64,000 bases of DNA from Streptomyces sp. NBC_01244. GTDB lineage: Bacteria; Actinomycetota; Actinomycetes; Streptomycetales; Streptomycetaceae. The notes under the pieces are model-generated. The model did no database searches. It worked only from the letters and a program-made list of their open reading frames with translations, and was not told the origin of the DNA. Each line of letters begins with the position of its first letter. Positions within the stretch are counted from its first letter, which is position 1. Positions 46,106-54,713 of this stretch are shown here, one piece after another. The position numbers were made by a program, and so were the translations under genes. The stretch lies in the NCBI RefSeq assembly GCF_035987325.1, contig NZ_CP108488.1, positions 8,556,001-8,620,000 on the forward strand. Direction: 5' to 3'.

Positions 46106-46461
46106 TCCATGCCGTCGCACCGGTCCGGCTCCATCACCCGGGGCCGCCCCGACCACCGCCGGACCTCGAAGAACACGCCGATCCGGGAATTGGATCCGAC
46201 GGGAGGGCGGTGGTGCACGGTGACGGCCGCGGCGACGTCCTCCGGGTCGATGAGGACGCCGGTCTCCTCACGGGCTTCCCGGATCACCCCCTCGACCATG
46301 GTCTCGCCGGGGTCGAGGTGCCCGGACGGGAGGTGCCACAGCCCCGTCGCGTACACCGGTCCGGCGCGGCGGGACATCAGCGCCTCGGGGCCGTTCCCGG
46401 TGTCGCGGCGCAGGATGAGGTGGACGTCGACCGGCACCGTGTGCCGGGCGCCGCCGCTCAC
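46102..46461 (-). pseudogene. NUDIX hydrolase, N-terminal half (split by insertion)
   Basis: The NUDIX box is intact: GHLDPGETMVEGVIREAREE, then TGVLI, so the hydrolase core survives; the chain would end in foreign residues FLQGSLGVAPCGISYG. GTG 46461 overlaps the stop of the 33-aa ORF (GTGA). The missing C-terminal 59 residues lie at 33255-33434. It belonged to the ABC exporter operon. A NUDIX enzyme hydrolyses a nucleoside diphosphate linked to another moiety; substrate unknown. Confidence 0.87.
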
Positions 46462-46559
46462 CGCGCCGCCCCGGGCCGGCGGCCCGGCAGATCGGTGACC
46501 ACGTGGTCGCTGAACCGGTATCGGCCGCCGGCAGCGGCAAGCGGGTCGGACAGGGTCAC
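46458..46559 (-). CDS. 33-aa micro-ORF coupled to exporter and NUDIX genes
   Basis: GTG 46559 overlaps the exporter stop by GTGA, and its own TGA overlaps the NUDIX GTG in the same way. The product begins TLSDPLAAAGGRYRFSDHVV and ends PGRRPGAAR. Double stop-start overlap is a strong sign of a translated frame in actinomycetes. No homology recognised. It could be a small peptide substrate of the exporter or simply a coupling ORF. Confidence 0.5.
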   Translation of the reverse strand: MTLSDPLAAAGGRYRFSDHVVTDLPGRRPGAAR

Positions 46560-48559
46560 GCGCGCTCCTCCGCCTTGGTGTCCGCGGCGGGGGCACGCTG
46601 GGCGGGCACGGATTCCGCGAAAGCGGCCGCCTGGATCAGGTAGGAGTCCCTGAAGTCCCCTGTGCCGGTGTCCTCGTGCATGAGCTCCGGGAACGTCCCG
46701 GACTCGGCGAGCCGGCCGTCCTTCATGACGTGGATGACGTCGGCGTGCCGCACCGAATGCAGTCGGTGGGTGATGAAGATGATCGTCTGGCCGGTCGCGG
46801 CCAGCGCGCGGATCTGATCGAAGACCCGCTGCTCGGCGACCGCGTCCAGAGCGCTGGTGGGCTCGTCGACCACCAGGATCCCCGCGCGTTTGTACCAGGC
46901 GCGACTGATGCCCGTCAGCTGCCATTCTCCGCCGGACGCCTCGCGCCCGCCCCTGTATCCCCGGCCCAGGAGGGTGCCGAAGCCCCGGGGCAGTGCGGCG
47001 ATGAACTTGTCGGCGCCGGAGAAGGCCGCCGCGTCCCGCACCGCTTCGTCCTCGATGGGCACGGTGGGCCGGCCGATGCCGATGTTGACCCGCACCGTGA
47101 ACGGCCACCGGAAGAAGGACTGCGACATGAGGGCGATGCGGGCGAAGATCTGTCCTCGGTCGGCCTTGGCGGCGTCCACGTCGTCCCACCAGATCGTGCC
47201 GCCGCCCTCGTCGGGAAGGTGCAGGCCGGCCAGGAGCTTGACGAGGGTGGACTTGCCCGAGCCGTTGGCCCCGACCAAGGCGATGACCTTGCCCATCGGG
47301 AAGGACAGGGACACCTCGCGCAGAGTCGGCTCCGGGGTCTCGCCGCCGGAGCCCGGGTAGGTGAACGTGACCTTCTCGAAGCGGACTTCCCGCACCTGCT
47401 CGGGCAGATCCTCCCCGCTCTCCGGGATCGCGCGCGCCTCGGCCTCCACGCACAGCCGCTCGTAGTCGGCGACGAAGAGCGACTCCTGGTGCAGGTCGGC
47501 CATCTGCAGGACCAGACCGTCGAGGCTGGAGGCGCCGGCGCGGATGGCGAGCACCGCGGTGCCCGCGACCGCCAGGTCCATCCGACCGCTCCACAGGAGC
47601 AGTCCCAGTGCCCCGTACGTGAGGAGGGTCGCGGCCCCGGAGGCGCCGTCCGCGATCAGCCCGATCTTGGCGGCGGTGCGGGCCAGGTGGGTCTGCTCGC
47701 GCTCGCTGGTCTCGGCCATCTGCCGGAAGTGACCGAGGAGGAAGGGCCCGACCTCGTGGACCCGGACCTCGGCGGCGGCCTCCCGCTGGGTCAGCAACTG
47801 CCCCAGCAGGTGCCCGGCCCGCGCGTGCTGCACGTAGGCGTGGAAGCTGATGTAGCGCTGCTTGGAGATCGTCAGCGAACTCCACGCGCTGGGCAGGGTC
47901 ATCAGGACCAGAAGGGGCAGGAGCGCGACGTGGAGGACCGTGAGCACCCCGGCGGCCGCGATCAGGGAGATCCCGGAGTTCAGCGTGTTGGTGCAGTACC
48001 GGATCATCCGGCGGGCGGAGTCGGCCCCGTAGCGGGCCGCGTCCAGCAGCCGGTGGAACTCGTCGTCCTCGATCGCCGCGAGTTCCACCCGGTGCACCAG
48101 TCCCAGGTACCGCTCCGTGGCGACCCGCTGGACCTTGGGTTCGAGTTCCCCGGTGGCCGCTGTCGACGCGGAGCGCAGCAGCGAACCCAGCAACGCCGTG
48201 ATCGCGACCAGTACGAGCGACGGAACGGCCTGGGCCAGGCGCTGGTTGGTCGTGCCGCCGGCCAGGACGTGGCCCAGTACGCCGTTGACCGCGACCAGCC
48301 CGACCGCCTGGGCGATGCCCCGCCCGACCTCGGCGCCGAGCACCACGCGCAGGGCGCGTGCGTCGGCGAGGTGCGCGAGCTTCAATCCGGTGCCGACCAT
48401 GCGGGGCAAGGCCTTGGCCATGGTCACGAGGCCGAGCTTCAGCCAGACGCCTTCGTGCCGGTCCCAACCGACGTCGTACGCCAGCTCCCCACCGAACAGC
48501 AGCCGCTCCGACTCCGACACCGCGGAGGACTCTTCGTCGGTCTGTCCCCGGTCCGTCAT
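46556..48559 (-). CDS. ABC exporter (fused permease-ATPase)
   Basis: 667-aa half-transporter: a ~330-residue membrane domain with about six helices (LVLVAITALLGSLL; ALLPLLVLMTLPSAW; LTYGALGLLLW) followed by an ATPase with Walker A GANGSGKST, signature REASGGEWQL (divergent; LSGGQ replaced by ASGGE), Walker B GILVVDEPTSALD and H-loop ITHR. No C39 peptidase domain. ATG 48559 overlaps an upstream 36-codon ORF. Likely homodimeric exporter of a lipid, peptide or drug. Confidence 0.88.
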   Translation of the reverse strand: MTDRGQTDEESSAVSESERLLFGGELAYDVGWDRHEGVWLKLGLVTMAKALPRMVGTGLKLAHLADARALRVVLGAEVGRGIAQAVGLVAVNGVLGHVLAGGTTNQRLAQAVPSLVLVAITALLGSLLRSASTAATGELEPKVQRVATERYLGLVHRVELAAIEDDEFHRLLDAARYGADSARRMIRYCTNTLNSGISLIAAAGVLTVLHVALLPLLVLMTLPSAWSSLTISKQRYISFHAYVQHARAGHLLGQLLTQREAAAEVRVHEVGPFLLGHFRQMAETSEREQTHLARTAAKIGLIADGASGAATLLTYGALGLLLWSGRMDLAVAGTAVLAIRAGASSLDGLVLQMADLHQESLFVADYERLCVEAEARAIPESGEDLPEQVREVRFEKVTFTYPGSGGETPEPTLREVSLSFPMGKVIALVGANGSGKSTLVKLLAGLHLPDEGGGTIWWDDVDAAKADRGQIFARIALMSQSFFRWPFTVRVNIGIGRPTVPIEDEAVRDAAAFSGADKFIAALPRGFGTLLGRGYRGGREASGGEWQLTGISRAWYKRAGILVVDEPTSALDAVAEQRVFDQIRALAATGQTIIFITHRLHSVRHADVIHVMKDGRLAESGTFPELMHEDTGTGDFRDSYLIQAAAFAESVPAQRAPAADTKAEERA

Positions 48560-48666
48560 ACGGTCCGCCCCGCTTCCCGTCGTGTCGGGACGCCGTGGTG
48601 GGCCACTGGGGGCCCGGCGTAGCTCAGTTGGTCGCGGTCGAGTTGATCGGAACGAGCGGGCGTCAT
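48556..48666 (-). CDS. 36-aa micro-ORF upstream of the ABC exporter
   Basis: ATG 48666 has GAGAGG about 7 nt upstream; the 36-codon frame ends in TGA overlapping the exporter ATG (ATGA). The product begins TPARSDQLDRDQLSYAGPPV and ends RREAGRTV. It could be a small peptide handled by the exporter, or a leader ORF setting exporter translation. No family recognised. Confidence 0.5.
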   Translation of the reverse strand: MTPARSDQLDRDQLSYAGPPVAHHGVPTRREAGRTV

Positions 48667-49072
48667 GCGATTACCTCTCGACGGTGGAGCGCGAGCGCGA
48701 GCGCGATTGCCTGTGAGCCGACCGCCGTGGCCGCGGACGGCACGGTGGTGGAGCGTGGCTGCCGAAGGACGTGCCGGTGATGCCGGGGGAGGTCAACTGC
48801 ATTCGTTGCGAGGTGTGTTGCTGTCGTGTGATGGTGTCGGGCTCAACGACCAGGGGCACCGGATCGAACACGCGTGTTTGAGACGAAGCGGATCCCGTAC
48901 AGGAGCGCGGAAGACTGCTCGTGCAGGGTGCATCCACCCTTGAGGCGTGCGGGTCCCGCCGGGGAGGGCGCTGGCCGAAACGCCGGTGTTGATACGCGTG
49001 TGACGGGTGGGGTTACGCGGCCCGGTACGTCATGCGCGCGGGGCTCGCTGAGTGATCGGCTGCCGCGCCCCG
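48667..49072. other. Intergenic region without a recognised gene
   Basis: 406 bp between the exporter operon and the CouR-like MarR gene. It should hold the leftward promoter of the exporter operon. No hairpin, RNA or conserved frame stands out. Confidence 0.5.
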
Positions 49073-49486
49073 CTAGGACAGGGACCGCCAGGCCCCGACC
49101 AGGGCCTGGCGGAGCATGCCGATCTCCTCGGCGCTCAGGCCGGCCACCATGCGCTCCTCCAGGAGGCGGGCCGGCTCCGCGTACTCGGCGAGCAGTCGCC
49201 GCCCGGGGTCGGCGAGCAGGACGAGGCGTTCGCGGCGGTTGGCGGGGTTGGGCTCGCGGCGGATCAGTTCGCGGCTCTCCAGGGCCCGGATCATGTCGGC
49301 CATCGACTGCGCGGTGACGAACGAGTCGCGGGCGAGCTGTGCGGCGGAGATGCCGTCGTGCCGCTCCAGCACCGTCAGGGCGGTGTACTGCAACGCCGTG
49401 ATCCCGGCGGGTCTGACCAGTTCCTCGAGGCGGGCGCGGACCGCCAGCTCCGTCCTCTTGAGCAGGTAGAGCAAAGAGGTGCCCAC
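49073..49486 (-). CDS. MarR family regulator, CouR-like
   Basis: 137-aa winged-helix repressor (YTALTVLERHDGISAAQLAR; wing REPNPANRRERLVLL). Divergent from the hydroxycinnamate-type operon. In Rhodococcus, CouR is a MarR protein that releases DNA when it binds p-coumaroyl-CoA, and the gene order here is the same in kind. GTG 49486 is preceded by GGAGGA; the longer 49549 frame covers the operator region. Two palindromic sites lie 98-146 bp upstream. Confidence 0.85.
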   Translation of the reverse strand: MGTSLLYLLKRTELAVRARLEELVRPAGITALQYTALTVLERHDGISAAQLARDSFVTAQSMADMIRALESRELIRREPNPANRRERLVLLADPGRRLLAEYAEPARLLEERMVAGLSAEEIGMLRQALVGAWRSLS

Positions 49487-49583
49487 GTTCGTCCTCCGGT
49501 GGTGATGGTCCGCGCGGGTGCCCGTCGAGCCACCCGAGGTCGGTGCCACCAGGGTGGCGGCACCTCCCCAGATTAGGTCATTG

Positions 49584-49631
49584 ACAGGAATCCTGTTGAT
49601 TGCACAGACTGGCGTTCATCAGGTTTCCTGT
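49584..49631. promoter_or_regulatory. Paired CouR-like operators
   Basis: ACAGGAATCCTGT (49584-49596) is a perfect 13-bp palindrome; TCAGGTTTCCTGT (49619-49631) matches it at 11 of 13 positions, 35 bp apart. TTGACA at 49581 overlaps the first, so binding would cover a promoter. Confidence 0.65.
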
Positions 49632-49677
49632 CGATCCCGGCTCCGGTCGGTGCCTTCGGTGCTTCGGTGCTTCGACG

Positions 49678-49718
49678 TTCCCCTTCCCCCCTTCCCCCCC
49701 TTCCCCCCCTTCCCCCTT
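49678..49718 (+). repeat. Polypyrimidine (C5-8 TT) tract
   Basis: About 40 nt of C runs separated by TT in the leader of the SDR gene. The tract is slip-prone and may form triplex-type structure; it ends ~25 nt before the start codon. Confidence 0.7.
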
Positions 49719-49743
49719 CACGTACGTACGAGAGGCCCCGCTC

Positions 49744-50655
49744 ATGAAGCTCCACGGCAAGGTCGCCGTCGTCACCGGCAGCGGACGAGGTCTCGGTCTG
49801 GCATACGCCCGGGCCCTCGCCGCGGCCGGCGCCGCCGTCGTCGTCAACGACGTCGACCGGGCTGTCGTCGACGCCGCCGTCGCCTCCATCACCTCCGAGG
49901 GCGGTACGGCGACCGGCGTCGTCGCGGCGGTGGGCGACAGCGCGTCGGCGCAGCAGCTGGTGGACACGGCGGTCGAGGAATTCGGCCGTCTGGACGTGCT
50001 CGTCACCAACGCCGGCATCCTGCGCGACCGGGTGCTGTGGAAGATGACCGACGAAGACTTCGACGACGTCGTCCGCGTCCACCTGCGCGGCACCTTCACC
50101 TGTGCCCGTGCGGCCGCCGTCCGCATGCGCGAACAGGGCACCGGCGGCCGGCTCGTCCTCATCTCCTCGCCCGCCGGACAGCGCGGCAACTTCGGGCAGA
50201 CCAACTACGCCGCCGCGAAGGCCGGTATCGTCGCCATGGCCCGCACCTGGGCCATGGAACTGGGCCGCGCCGGCATCACCGTCAACGCCGTCGTGCCCGT
50301 CGCCGCCACCGAGATGACCAAGTCCATACCGGCCTTCGCCCCACTGATCGAGGAGTCCGAGCGCACCGGCGAGCCGCTGCCGGACCGGCTGCGCAAGGAC
50401 GAGGGCCTCGGCACCGTCGAGGACGTCGCCGCGCTGATCGCCTTCCTCGCCTCGGACGCCTCCGACGGAGTCACCGGACAGGCCATCGGCATCGGCGGCG
50501 ACCGGCTCGCCCTGTGGGCGCACCCGCAGGAGAAGGCGGTCGCCTTCGCGGACGGCGGCTGGAGCGCCGACGCCATCGCCGCCGAGTGGCCGGGCGGCGT
50601 CGGAGCCGAGCCCGAGACCTACGGCATCCCCGCGCCCCAGACCCCGGGGGCCTGA
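49744..50655 (+). CDS. SDR 3-hydroxyacyl-CoA dehydrogenase, CouN-like
   Basis: 303-aa short-chain dehydrogenase. Cofactor motif TGSGRGLGLAYARALA, NAGIL and the catalytic YAAAK in QTNYAAAKAGIVAMAR. A ~50-residue C-terminal extension (DRLALWAHPQEKAVAFADGG) resembles the HSD17B4-like group acting on beta-hydroxyacyl-CoA. In context it should oxidise the beta-hydroxyacyl-CoA formed from a hydroxycinnamoyl-CoA. ATG 49744 has GAGAGG upstream. First gene of a four-gene operon; the next ATG follows its stop by 1 nt. Confidence 0.87.
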   Translation: MKLHGKVAVVTGSGRGLGLAYARALAAAGAAVVVNDVDRAVVDAAVASITSEGGTATGVVAAVGDSASAQQLVDTAVEEFGRLDVLVTNAGILRDRVLWKMTDEDFDDVVRVHLRGTFTCARAAAVRMREQGTGGRLVLISSPAGQRGNFGQTNYAAAKAGIVAMARTWAMELGRAGITVNAVVPVAATEMTKSIPAFAPLIEESERTGEPLPDRLRKDEGLGTVEDVAALIAFLASDASDGVTGQAIGIGGDRLALWAHPQEKAVAFADGGWSADAIAAEWPGGVGAEPETYGIPAPQTPGA

Positions 50656-50656
50656 G

Positions 50657-51544
50657 ATGGGCGCCCTCGCGCTGGACCTCGAGCGGCTGACCGCCATCGA
50701 CATGCACACGCACGCGGAGGTCTCCAAGGACGGCCACGGGGCCCTGAGCCCCGAGCTGTTCGGTGCCTCCGAGACGTACTTCAAGGCGCACGGCCACCGG
50801 CAGCCGACCATCGAGGAGATGGCCGGCCACTACCGCGAGCGCCGCATGGCGGCCGTGGTGTTCACCGTCGACGCCGAGCACGCCACCGGCCACCCGCGGA
50901 TCTCCAACGAAGAGATAGCCGAGAGCTGCGCCGCCCACGCCGACGTGCTGATCCCCTTCGCCAGCATCGACCCCCACAAGGGCCGCGCGGGCGTGCGCGA
51001 GGCGCGGCGGCTGGTCGAGGAGCACGGCGTCCGCGGCTTCAAGTTCCACCCCAGCATCCAGGCGTTCTCCCCGAACGACCCGCTCGCCTACCCCTTGTAC
51101 GAGGCCATCGAGGAACTCGGCGTGCCCGCCCTCTTCCACACCGGTCAGACCGGCATCGGCGCCGGCCTGCCGGGCGGCGGCGGCATCCGCCTCAAGTACT
51201 CGAACCCGATGCTGGTCGACGACGTGGCCGTGGACTTCCCCGAACTGCGGATCATCCTCGCGCACCCCTCCTTCCCGTGGCAGGACGAGGCACTGGCGGT
51301 GGCCACCCACAAGCCGCACGTCCACATCGACCTGTCCGGCTGGTCCCCGAAATACTTCCCGCCGCAGCTCGTGCGCTACGCCAACACCCTGCTCAAGGAC
51401 AAGGTGCTCTTCGGCTCCGACTATCCCGTCATCACCCCCGATCGCTGGCTCGCCGACTTCGAGAAGCTCGACATCAAGCCCGAGGTCCGGCCGAAGATCC
51501 TCAAGGAGAACGCCGCCCGCCTGCTCGGCCTGCTCACCGACTGA
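50657..51544 (+). CDS. Amidohydrolase-family hydrolase, CouO-like
   Basis: 295-aa metal-dependent TIM-barrel amidohydrolase: DMHTHAEVSKD (HxH), FKFHPSIQAFSP, FHTGQTGIG, LAHPSFPW and the terminal GSDYPV Asp. In the cou pathway an enzyme of this type splits 4-hydroxybenzoyl-acetyl-CoA into 4-hydroxybenzoate and acetyl-CoA. Position between the SDR and CoA-ligase genes supports that. A decarboxylase role, common in this superfamily, is the alternative. Confidence 0.82.
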   Translation: MGALALDLERLTAIDMHTHAEVSKDGHGALSPELFGASETYFKAHGHRQPTIEEMAGHYRERRMAAVVFTVDAEHATGHPRISNEEIAESCAAHADVLIPFASIDPHKGRAGVREARRLVEEHGVRGFKFHPSIQAFSPNDPLAYPLYEAIEELGVPALFHTGQTGIGAGLPGGGGIRLKYSNPMLVDDVAVDFPELRIILAHPSFPWQDEALAVATHKPHVHIDLSGWSPKYFPPQLVRYANTLLKDKVLFGSDYPVITPDRWLADFEKLDIKPEVRPKILKENAARLLGLLTD

Positions 51545-51555
51545 AGGAACCGCTC

Positions 51556-53103
51556 GTGTTGAACCAAGGCATCGGCTCCTGGCCGGCCCGCAGGGCCCGC
51601 AAGACCCCCGACCGGATCGCCCTCGTCCACGAGGGCCGCACCTGGACCTACCGCGAGCTGCACGGGCGGGTCCTGCGCCTCGCCCACGCCCTGCGCGCGC
51701 TGGGAGTGGCCCCGGGGGACCGGATCGCCTACCTGGGTCCCAACCATCCGGCCTTCCTGGAGGCCCTGTTCGCCGCCGGGACGGTGGGCGCGGTCTTCGT
51801 CCCGCTCAACACCCGCCTGGCCGCGCCGGAGCTGGCGTACAACCTGGCCGACTCGGGCAGTACCGTCCTCATCCACGCGCCCGAACAGGCCGAGGTGGCC
51901 CGCGCCGCCGCGGCCGAGTCGGGCGTACGGCACCGGATCGCGGTCGCCGGCCCCGGTGAGGAGGGCGCCCCCGGCTACGAGGAACTGCTCGCCGGCGCCG
52001 CGAGCGGCCCGCTGGACGAGCCCGTGGCACCCGAGGACCCGTGCATGATCATGTACACCTCCGGGACCACGGGCCGGCCCAAGGGCGCCGTCCTCTCCCA
52101 CGCCAACATCACCTGGAACAGCGTCAACGTCCTCGTCGACACCGACCTGGCCGGCGACGAGGTGACCCTCGTCGTGGCCCCGCTGTTCCACACCGCGGGC
52201 CTCAACATGACCTGCCTGCCCACCCTGCTCAAAGGCGGCCGGGTGGTCCTCCTCGGCGCCTTCGACGCCGATCGCGTCCTGGAACTCGTCGAGGAGCTGC
52301 GGGTGACGTACATGTTCGGCGTCCCCACGATGTACGACGCCATGGCCGCCCGGCCCCGCTGGGAGAGCGCCGACCTTTCCAGCCTGCGCACCGTCAACTG
52401 CGGCGGCGCCCCCGTGCCCGCCCGGACCATCGCCGCCTACCTCGCCCGCGGTCTGGCCTTCAGCCAGGGCTACGGCATGACCGAGGCGTCCCCCGGGGTC
52501 CTCTTCCTGGACCGGGAGCAGACCTCGGCCAGGGCGGGCTCCGCCGGGGTGCCGCACTTCTTCACCGACACCCGCCTCGTGCTGCCGGACGGCAGTGCGG
52601 CCGGGCCGGGACAGCGCGGCGAGATCCTGGTCGAGGGACCCCACGTCATGACCGGCTACTGGGGTCTGCCCGGGCACACCGGGGCCGCCTTCGCCGACGG
52701 CCGCTGGCTGCGCACCGGCGACGTCGCACGGACGGACGCCGACGGCTACACGTACATCGTCGACCGGGTCAAGGACATGTTCGTCTCGGGAGGGGAGAAC
52801 GTCTACCCGGCCGAGGTGGAGGAGGTCCTCCTCACCCACCCCGCCGTCGCCGAGTGCGCCGTCATCGGCGTGCCCGACCCGGTCTGGGGGGAGGTCGGCC
52901 GCGCCGTCGTCGTCCTCACGCCGGACGCCCGTGCCGACGAGGACGCGATCCTGGGCCACCTGCGGGGCCGGCTCGCCAAGTACAAGATCCCCAGGTCCCT
53001 CGTCGTGACCGGAGCGCTGCCCCGCACGGCCTCCGGAAAGATCATCAAGCCCGCCGTGCGCGACGCCCACGCACCCGGTCCCGCCGCGCGCCCCCACCCG
53101 TAG
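51556..53103 (+). CDS. Acyl-CoA synthetase, CouL-like
   Basis: 515-aa adenylate-forming CoA ligase. P-loop MYTSGTTGRPKGAVLSH, FSQGYGMTEASP, WLRTGDVARTDADGY, hinge DRVKDMFVSGGENVYP and catalytic Lys in TASGKIIK. GTG 51556 follows AAGGAAC. Likely activates p-coumarate/ferulate or a related aryl-propenoate. Sits in the same operon as hydratase, dehydrogenase and hydrolase, which together shorten the side chain by two carbons. Confidence 0.9.
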   Translation: MLNQGIGSWPARRARKTPDRIALVHEGRTWTYRELHGRVLRLAHALRALGVAPGDRIAYLGPNHPAFLEALFAAGTVGAVFVPLNTRLAAPELAYNLADSGSTVLIHAPEQAEVARAAAAESGVRHRIAVAGPGEEGAPGYEELLAGAASGPLDEPVAPEDPCMIMYTSGTTGRPKGAVLSHANITWNSVNVLVDTDLAGDEVTLVVAPLFHTAGLNMTCLPTLLKGGRVVLLGAFDADRVLELVEELRVTYMFGVPTMYDAMAARPRWESADLSSLRTVNCGGAPVPARTIAAYLARGLAFSQGYGMTEASPGVLFLDREQTSARAGSAGVPHFFTDTRLVLPDGSAAGPGQRGEILVEGPHVMTGYWGLPGHTGAAFADGRWLRTGDVARTDADGYTYIVDRVKDMFVSGGENVYPAEVEEVLLTHPAVAECAVIGVPDPVWGEVGRAVVVLTPDARADEDAILGHLRGRLAKYKIPRSLVVTGALPRTASGKIIKPAVRDAHAPGPAARPHP

Positions 53104-53172
53104 CGGAAGCCGGCGCGCCCAGACCCTCAAGGGCCGTATCCATCAAGGCCCTTGCCATCGAAAGGAACTCCC

Positions 53173-53631
53173 GTGCCCACCCTCGCCCACGGCCTCGACG
53201 AACTCGAAGCCCTCAGCGGAGCCGACCTCGGCCGCACCGACTGGCTCGACATCACCCAGAACCGGGTGAACACCTTCGCCGACGCCACCGACGACCATCA
53301 GTGGATCCACACGGACCCGGAGAAGGCCAAGGACGGCCCCTTCGGAGGCCCGATCGCCCACGGCTACCTCACCCTCGCCCTGATCATCCCGCTCTTCGGC
53401 GAGCTCCTCACCATCACCGGCACCAAGATGAGCGTCAACTACGGTCTGGACAAGGTCCGTTTCCCCAGCCCCGTGCCGGTCGGCGCGAAGATACGCCTGC
53501 ACGGCGCCGTCGGCACCGTGGAGGAGGTCAAGGGCAACGGCGTGCAGATGCCCCTGACGTTCACCATAGAGGTCGAGGGCAACGACAAGCCGGCCTGCGT
53601 CGCCCAGGCCGTCTACCGCCACTACGCCTGA
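53173..53631 (+). CDS. MaoC-like enoyl-CoA hydratase, CouM-like
   Basis: 152-aa hot-dog-fold hydratase. The MaoC catalytic segment is FADATDDHQWIHTDPEKAKD then GPFGGPIAHGYLTLAL (Asp/His pair). Hydrates the aryl-propenoyl-CoA made by the ligase. GTG 53173 with AAGGAA upstream. Last gene of the operon, followed by a bidirectional terminator. Confidence 0.9.
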   Translation: MPTLAHGLDELEALSGADLGRTDWLDITQNRVNTFADATDDHQWIHTDPEKAKDGPFGGPIAHGYLTLALIIPLFGELLTITGTKMSVNYGLDKVRFPSPVPVGAKIRLHGAVGTVEEVKGNGVQMPLTFTIEVEGNDKPACVAQAVYRHYA

Positions 53632-53652
53632 CGGCGCCGTGCCGTAGGACGA

Positions 53653-53689
53653 GGGAGCGGCGGCGACCCCGTGGGTCGCCGCCGCTCCC
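53653..53689. terminator. Bidirectional terminator between the two aromatic operons
   Basis: A perfect 17-bp stem GGGAGCGGCGGCGACCC with a 3-nt loop, between the convergent MaoC and ligC genes. Confidence 0.85.
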
Positions 53690-53737
53690 TTTCTCCGTTT
53701 CGGCCCGCCGATTCCCGGTTTCAGCCCGCCGAGCGGG

Positions 53738-54712
53738 TCACGGGCGGCAGGAGGCGTCGAGCTGCTGCTCCAGAGCGGCCAGCGTCCGGTAGCAGGACAT
53801 CACCTGGGCGATGGAGGAGTTGGGCTCCCGGCCCTCGCGGATGGCGGCGACGAACTCGCGGTCCTGGAGCTCGATGCCGTCCATCGACACGTCGACGCCG
53901 CTGACGTCGATCGGCTCGTCCTTGCCGGTCACGAGGTCGTCGTAGCGGGCGAGGTAGGTGCCGGTGTCGCCGATGTAGCGGAAGGAAGTGCCGATCGGCC
54001 CGTCGTTGTTGAACGACAGCGACAGGGTGCAGAGGGCGCCGTTCTCCGCACGCAGCTGGATGGACATGTCCATCGCGATGCCGAGCTCGGGGTGGATCGG
54101 GCCCTGCACGGCATTGGCCTGCACGATCGGCGAACCGGTCTGGTGGGCGAAGAGGTCGACGGTGTGCGCGGCGTGGTGCCACAGCAGGTGGTCGGTCCAG
54201 GACCGCGGCTGCCCCAGGGCGTTGAGGTTGGTGCGGCGGAAGAAGTACGTCTGCACGTCCATCTGCTGGAGCGAGAACGCGCCGGCCCGGATCCGCCCCC
54301 GCACCCACTGGTGGCTGGGGTTGAAGCGCCGGGTGTGCCCGACCATCCCGACCAGCCCGCTGCTCAGCTGGGCCTTCAGACAGGCCTCGGCATCACCCAG
54401 GGAGGCTGCCAGCGGGATCTCGACCTGGACGTGCTTGCCCGCTTCCAGACAGGCCAGCGTCTGCTCGGCGTGCAGCGGAGTGGGCGTGGCGAGGACGACG
54501 GCGTCGATGTCGTCCATGGCCAGCACCTCGTCGAGGGTGGCGACGCCGCGGCCGACGCCCTGCTCCTCGGCGAACTTCCGCGCACTGCCGAGGGAGCCGC
54601 TCACCACGGCGGCCACCTCGACGCCCTCGATCCGCCGGAGCGCGGCGGCGTGCTTGGCCCCGAAGGCGCCGCCTCCGGCGAGGGCGACCCTCAGGATTCG
54701 GTCGTCAGTCAT
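53738..54712 (-). CDS. ligC: 4-carboxy-2-hydroxymuconate-6-semialdehyde dehydrogenase
   Basis: 324-aa Gfo/Idh/MocA-fold oxidoreductase. NAD(P) motif ALAGGGAFGAKHAAAL at the N terminus and EIPLAASLGDAE mid-chain. Next to the ring-cleavage dioxygenase it should oxidise the 4,5-cleavage product (as hemiacetal) to 2-pyrone-4,6-dicarboxylate. ATG 54712 lies 1 nt after the ligAB stop, with AAGGAG inside the ligAB end. Last gene of the leftward operon. Confidence 0.85.
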   Translation of the reverse strand: MTDDRILRVALAGGGAFGAKHAAALRRIEGVEVAAVVSGSLGSARKFAEEQGVGRGVATLDEVLAMDDIDAVVLATPTPLHAEQTLACLEAGKHVQVEIPLAASLGDAEACLKAQLSSGLVGMVGHTRRFNPSHQWVRGRIRAGAFSLQQMDVQTYFFRRTNLNALGQPRSWTDHLLWHHAAHTVDLFAHQTGSPIVQANAVQGPIHPELGIAMDMSIQLRAENGALCTLSLSFNNDGPIGTSFRYIGDTGTYLARYDDLVTGKDEPIDVSGVDVSMDGIELQDREFVAAIREGREPNSSIAQVMSCYRTLAALEQQLDASCRP

Positions 54713-54713
54713 G

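Noticed and set aside
48612..48665. tRNA-like stretch (GCCCGGCGTAGCTCAGTTGGT)
   Set aside because: The D-arm-like sequence is there but no anticodon stem, T-loop (GGTTCGA) or acceptor pairing follows. The stretch lies inside the 36-codon ORF on the other strand.
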